A DNA stretch of 64,000 bases from Pomphorhynchus laevis (lineage: Eukaryota > Acanthocephala > Palaeacanthocephala > Echinorhynchida > Pomphorhynchidae), in NCBI GenBank assembly GCA_012934845.2, contig WNNJ02002980.1, positions 1 to 64,000 on the forward strand, written 5' to 3'. The notes beneath the pieces are model-generated. The model saw nothing but the letters and a program-made list of their open reading frames with translations, was not told where the DNA came from and did not search any database. Both the position numbers and the translations under genes were made by a program. Shown in pieces: positions 61,172 through 64,000 of the stretch (its first letter is position 1; every line of letters starts with the position of its first letter).

Positions 61172-64000
61172 TTTTTTTTTAAGAATAATAACTTTATTGA
61201 AAAAGAAAAGTAAATTTTACAGAAATTAGGTTCCCGTCGCGCATTCGCAGACATAGTGAAGAAGACATAATTAGACTTCGAGCACAGCGCAAAACTCGCT
61301 GTGGTGGGTTGTCATAAGATTAATAGGTTTGGAACAGCTGGAACGTGGCGAGCGTAAGCATGCGGAAACTGATCGTGCGATTTCAAAACTGATGTCTCGT
61401 TTCATCTTTATGGCTAGATCAGAATAAGAACGCGTTGACCGATGCGTCAGTTTTGAAGCCGTGGTTTTGATTAATCTTTCCGCTTCAATGCCCATTCCTC
61501 CCGAAGTGGAGAAAATAAGAGGTATGAAAGACCCTCGTTCAACTAGCGCAATCCGTTCACTGTATTTGGCTTTCTTGCGACTCTCGTTGTATTCGAAAAC
61601 AGACTCAGGCTTCCTTGATATGTTCGATTGAGCAGGTGCAGCAAATACATTAACATCAAAAAATGTTCGCTTAAATCAACTACCGTGTAGCCCGGAACAA
61701 ACTATGTCAAGACGCGCGCTTGGATCACGGGTTGTTGTTCGTTCGAAAGTAATATTTTCAGGAACCTCGGTTAGCTGAGGTTCGCAAGCTACGCCGTGAG
61801 ATATGCGGCTAAGATAGTGTGAGATGATGTCGCGGACTGCATTATGCCGGATCGAAGGCAAAGCACCTCGTCTACATGATAAGGAATGAGCCACACTGAC
61901 TCGAGTGCCGCAAATGCAGTTGCTAACTCCAATCTTAGGATCAGTATGTCCATACCTTGCGTTCAAAGCATCCCTGAATTCGTTCGAAGAAAGATGAAAA
62001 TTTTCATGCTTGAGCGGAAGCGCACTTAACCACGAAGAAGCTCCACTGCGAGCAGCATGCGCGATCAGATTACTGGTTGCGGGTATCGCTAAGATCGGAA
62101 TTTTAGAGAGGCGTTCTTGGTGCGATAGTGATCGTAGTGTCTTGATTTCGCTAAGCATAGTTTTCTGCCTCTCTCTTAGGCTATCGCCACCTGAACCAGA
62201 ATTATAGGTTGAAATTAGCATGTTTGAGGATTTGCGTTCAAGTGTGGCTATGGTTGCAGGGTTCGCGATACCAATACCTCCAAATTTGAAAGGAGAGCAC
62301 AATATTGACTTCCAGTCTTCATCGAGGTCCCAGGACACGAAGTTTGGGAGAAGCTGTGTGATTAAAGTGTGTGACAGATCCGACCAGATAGTGGCTGAGC
62401 AGTCGCAGGTGCGCATTATGTGTGTCCACTTAAATTGGACGGAGTTGATTAATCCTGCAAAAGCGACATGCGGATCTACCTTGGCAACATAATCGAGACG
62501 TTGCAGCATTGTGGTCCATGTAGACAGAAGTTTTGCGGTTGCTGCATTTACAAAATCGTTGGACCCGACTGGACTGCCGAGAATGATGATTCCATCGGTG
62601 GAAGTTTTTATTTCGGGGTCGGGGAGGTTCGATTGATCAATATGAAGGTGTGATAGGAGGTGAGACTTACGTGTGTTTACGAAATAGCCATACTTTGGTC
62701 CATCGGTATGAAGCACTTCCCATACCTGTTTCAAAACGTCAGTGGTCCCAATAAAGTTGGCGTCATCTGCATACCATTTTTGGAAGACCGACGGAACTTT
62801 GCGTTGAATTGCTTTTATCAAAGGGAGAGAGGTCAGGGCGAAGCCAGCCATCGCAAAAGGATCGCCCTGGGTGAAACCTTCGGTGGAGTATAAGCTTTGA
62901 CTTCCCACAATGAGTTGTGCAGGGTTTGCGTAGACATTACGAAGAGCCCGAGAAAGCGACGGGCATACGAAATCTATGTTGTGTAATGCCACCGCTCTGT
63001 TTGTTCGGTTGAAAGCATTTGAAGCATCGATTGACAAAATACAGCGGTCGTCGTAACGGTTAAACTCATCTCTAAGTGTGCTGATGGCGACTTCGATACC
63101 GCCTTTTTGAGAAGCCCCTAATTGAACGGACCCAGCAACGTCCTGAATGTCATTGCGAACAATATCTAGAATGGCCCGGCTTATAATGCGTCTGACAGTA
63201 TTGCAAATACCTATGGGGCGGATTCCTCCTGACTTTTTCTCTAAAGCAACCAGACGGCAAGCGGTGAAAGCATCTAAAGTTCCTGGAGTGAGTGGTTCTG
63301 TTGCGACGAAGATAGCGAATTTGGCAAGTGCTTTGGCTAGGCTGAGTGAGTTCGAATCAAAATCTGTCAGCATGTGAAGCCATAAGCGAGCATCAATTCC
63401 GGACGGACCCGAGCTTCCTTTGGTTTTTTTACTCGATCTGATAATGTGTGTTTCGTCCAGAGCATAGAACCGGCTGAGATGATGTACTTTGGATCCAGGG
63501 AACGGGGTAGTCAAGAGGGTATCTGGATCAGCTTGATGTGCCTCGGGGTGTAAGTCTTGAAGCATTGATATTACTGAAGTGCCATCAATGATATGTTGTG
63601 GATGCAGGGCTTTTGTTTCAATCGTGTCTTCTAGCACAGTCGAGCTGGCTCTTATTTGGCCCTTTGTTACTAGGCCTTGATAACGTTTAACCCAGCTTCT
63701 CAGTGGCAGAGGCTTGCGGGATCCGAAATTACTTTGCAGATACAAAGCTTCGTTATAAAGAGTTTCGTAATCTTTATTTTGCCAACTGACTAATCTTCGC
63801 TCGAGAGTCTTGCGAATCAGCGAGATTTTTCTAGATGGTATTCTTTGCAAAATACAGTGAGAGAAGACCGTTGTTTTCTGTAGTAGTGTCCGAGTGTCGG
63901 CCTGGGCTTCTGAGGATTCCCAATATAAATTGGCCAGGATCTCGACTATTTTGTGACTGGCGGAACAACGTGGCAATTCTATTAGGTTTGGTCTCCAATG
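61172..64000 (-). mobile_element. RLE-type LINE, family F, runs off the right edge
   Basis: A minus-strand LINE with a 3' A-run at about 61172-61183, inserted into the AT-rich end of block U3 where copy 2 has uninterrupted sequence. The coding frame is open to the window edge. The 5' end is outside. A fragment of a similar RLE LINE lies at 17441-18055. Confidence 0.88.
61271..64000 (-). pseudogene. LINE F protein: RT plus restriction-like endonuclease, one stop
   Basis: One frame runs from the window edge (HWRPNLIELPRC) to 61271, interrupted only by a TGA at 61676-61678. RT blocks: GGIRPIGICNTVRRI, LSIDASNAFNRTNR, EGFTQGDPFAMAGFAL and FQKWYADDANFIG. Then the zinc finger CICGTRVSVAHSLSC with RHNAVRD, and the endonuclease with ARLDIV, FFDVNVFAAPAQS, YSERIALVERGSF and FSTSGGMGIEAE. 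The stop falls between SGLHGS and FKRTFFDV, inside the endonuclease. It could derive from a Trp codon by one change. The copy is young. Confidence 0.87.

Overview
This is a repeat-dominated, AT-rich window from an invertebrate animal genome. There are no operons, the AT-rich spacers are long, and most coding sequence belongs to non-LTR retrotransposons (LINEs). The 5'-truncated RTE at 34.8-36.9 kb strongly resembles RTEs that are abundant in nematodes. That is only a hint, because RTEs also move horizontally, so I do not name a taxon.

Layout. 0-2.5 kb: the edge of a duplicated host-gene block, then a broken Ty3/Gypsy-like fossil. 2.5-6.7 kb: a full-length but decayed CR1/L2-like LINE (family A) with 8-bp target-site duplications (TSDs). 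7.3-15.6 kb: a Penelope-like element (PLE) split by an apparently intact CR1/L2-like LINE (family B) and by a truncated relative (family E). 16.5-22.6 kb: a chimeric patchwork of PLE, LINE A and RLE-LINE pieces, then a second apparently intact CR1/L2-like LINE (family C). 23.3-25.5 kb: an internally deleted I/Jockey-like LINE (family D). 25.5-34.8 kb: a duplicated block interrupted by 5.85 kb that holds an RLE-type LINE (family G, itself hit by LINE A) and a ubiquilin fragment. 34.8-37.5 kb: an RTE and a LINE A tail. 37.5-41.2 kb: gene-poor, with a foldback element, tandem repeats and palindromes. 41.4-42.3 kb: a Tc1/IS630-like transposase and a 22-bp minisatellite. 43-46.8 kb: a nearly complete LINE D. 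47.8-50.3 kb: a hAT transposon with terminal repeats and a perfect 8-bp TSD. 50.8-55.8 kb: decayed LINE H, D and A copies. 56-61.2 kb: probable host exons and the most complete copy of the duplicated block. 61.2 kb to the end: an RLE-type LINE (family F) that runs off the edge.

Host genes are few. They are a well-preserved 237-codon exon of an unrecognised, probably all-helical protein (57.25-57.97 kb); a neighbouring gene or pseudogene with a WH2-like motif and an RVxF-like C-terminus; and a ubiquilin C-terminal fragment with one nonsense codon.

The most interesting signals are these. (1) A hammerhead-ribozyme-like fold recurs in three related repeats with pairing-preserving changes in stem I. 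(2) A single 5.85-kb length difference between paralogous blocks contains both an RLE-LINE and a ubiquilin fragment. (3) Paralogous filled and empty sites date and define several insertions exactly. (4) Three CR1/L2-like families share a cysteine-rich ORF1 head and a common 5' terminus, and two of the copies look coding-competent.
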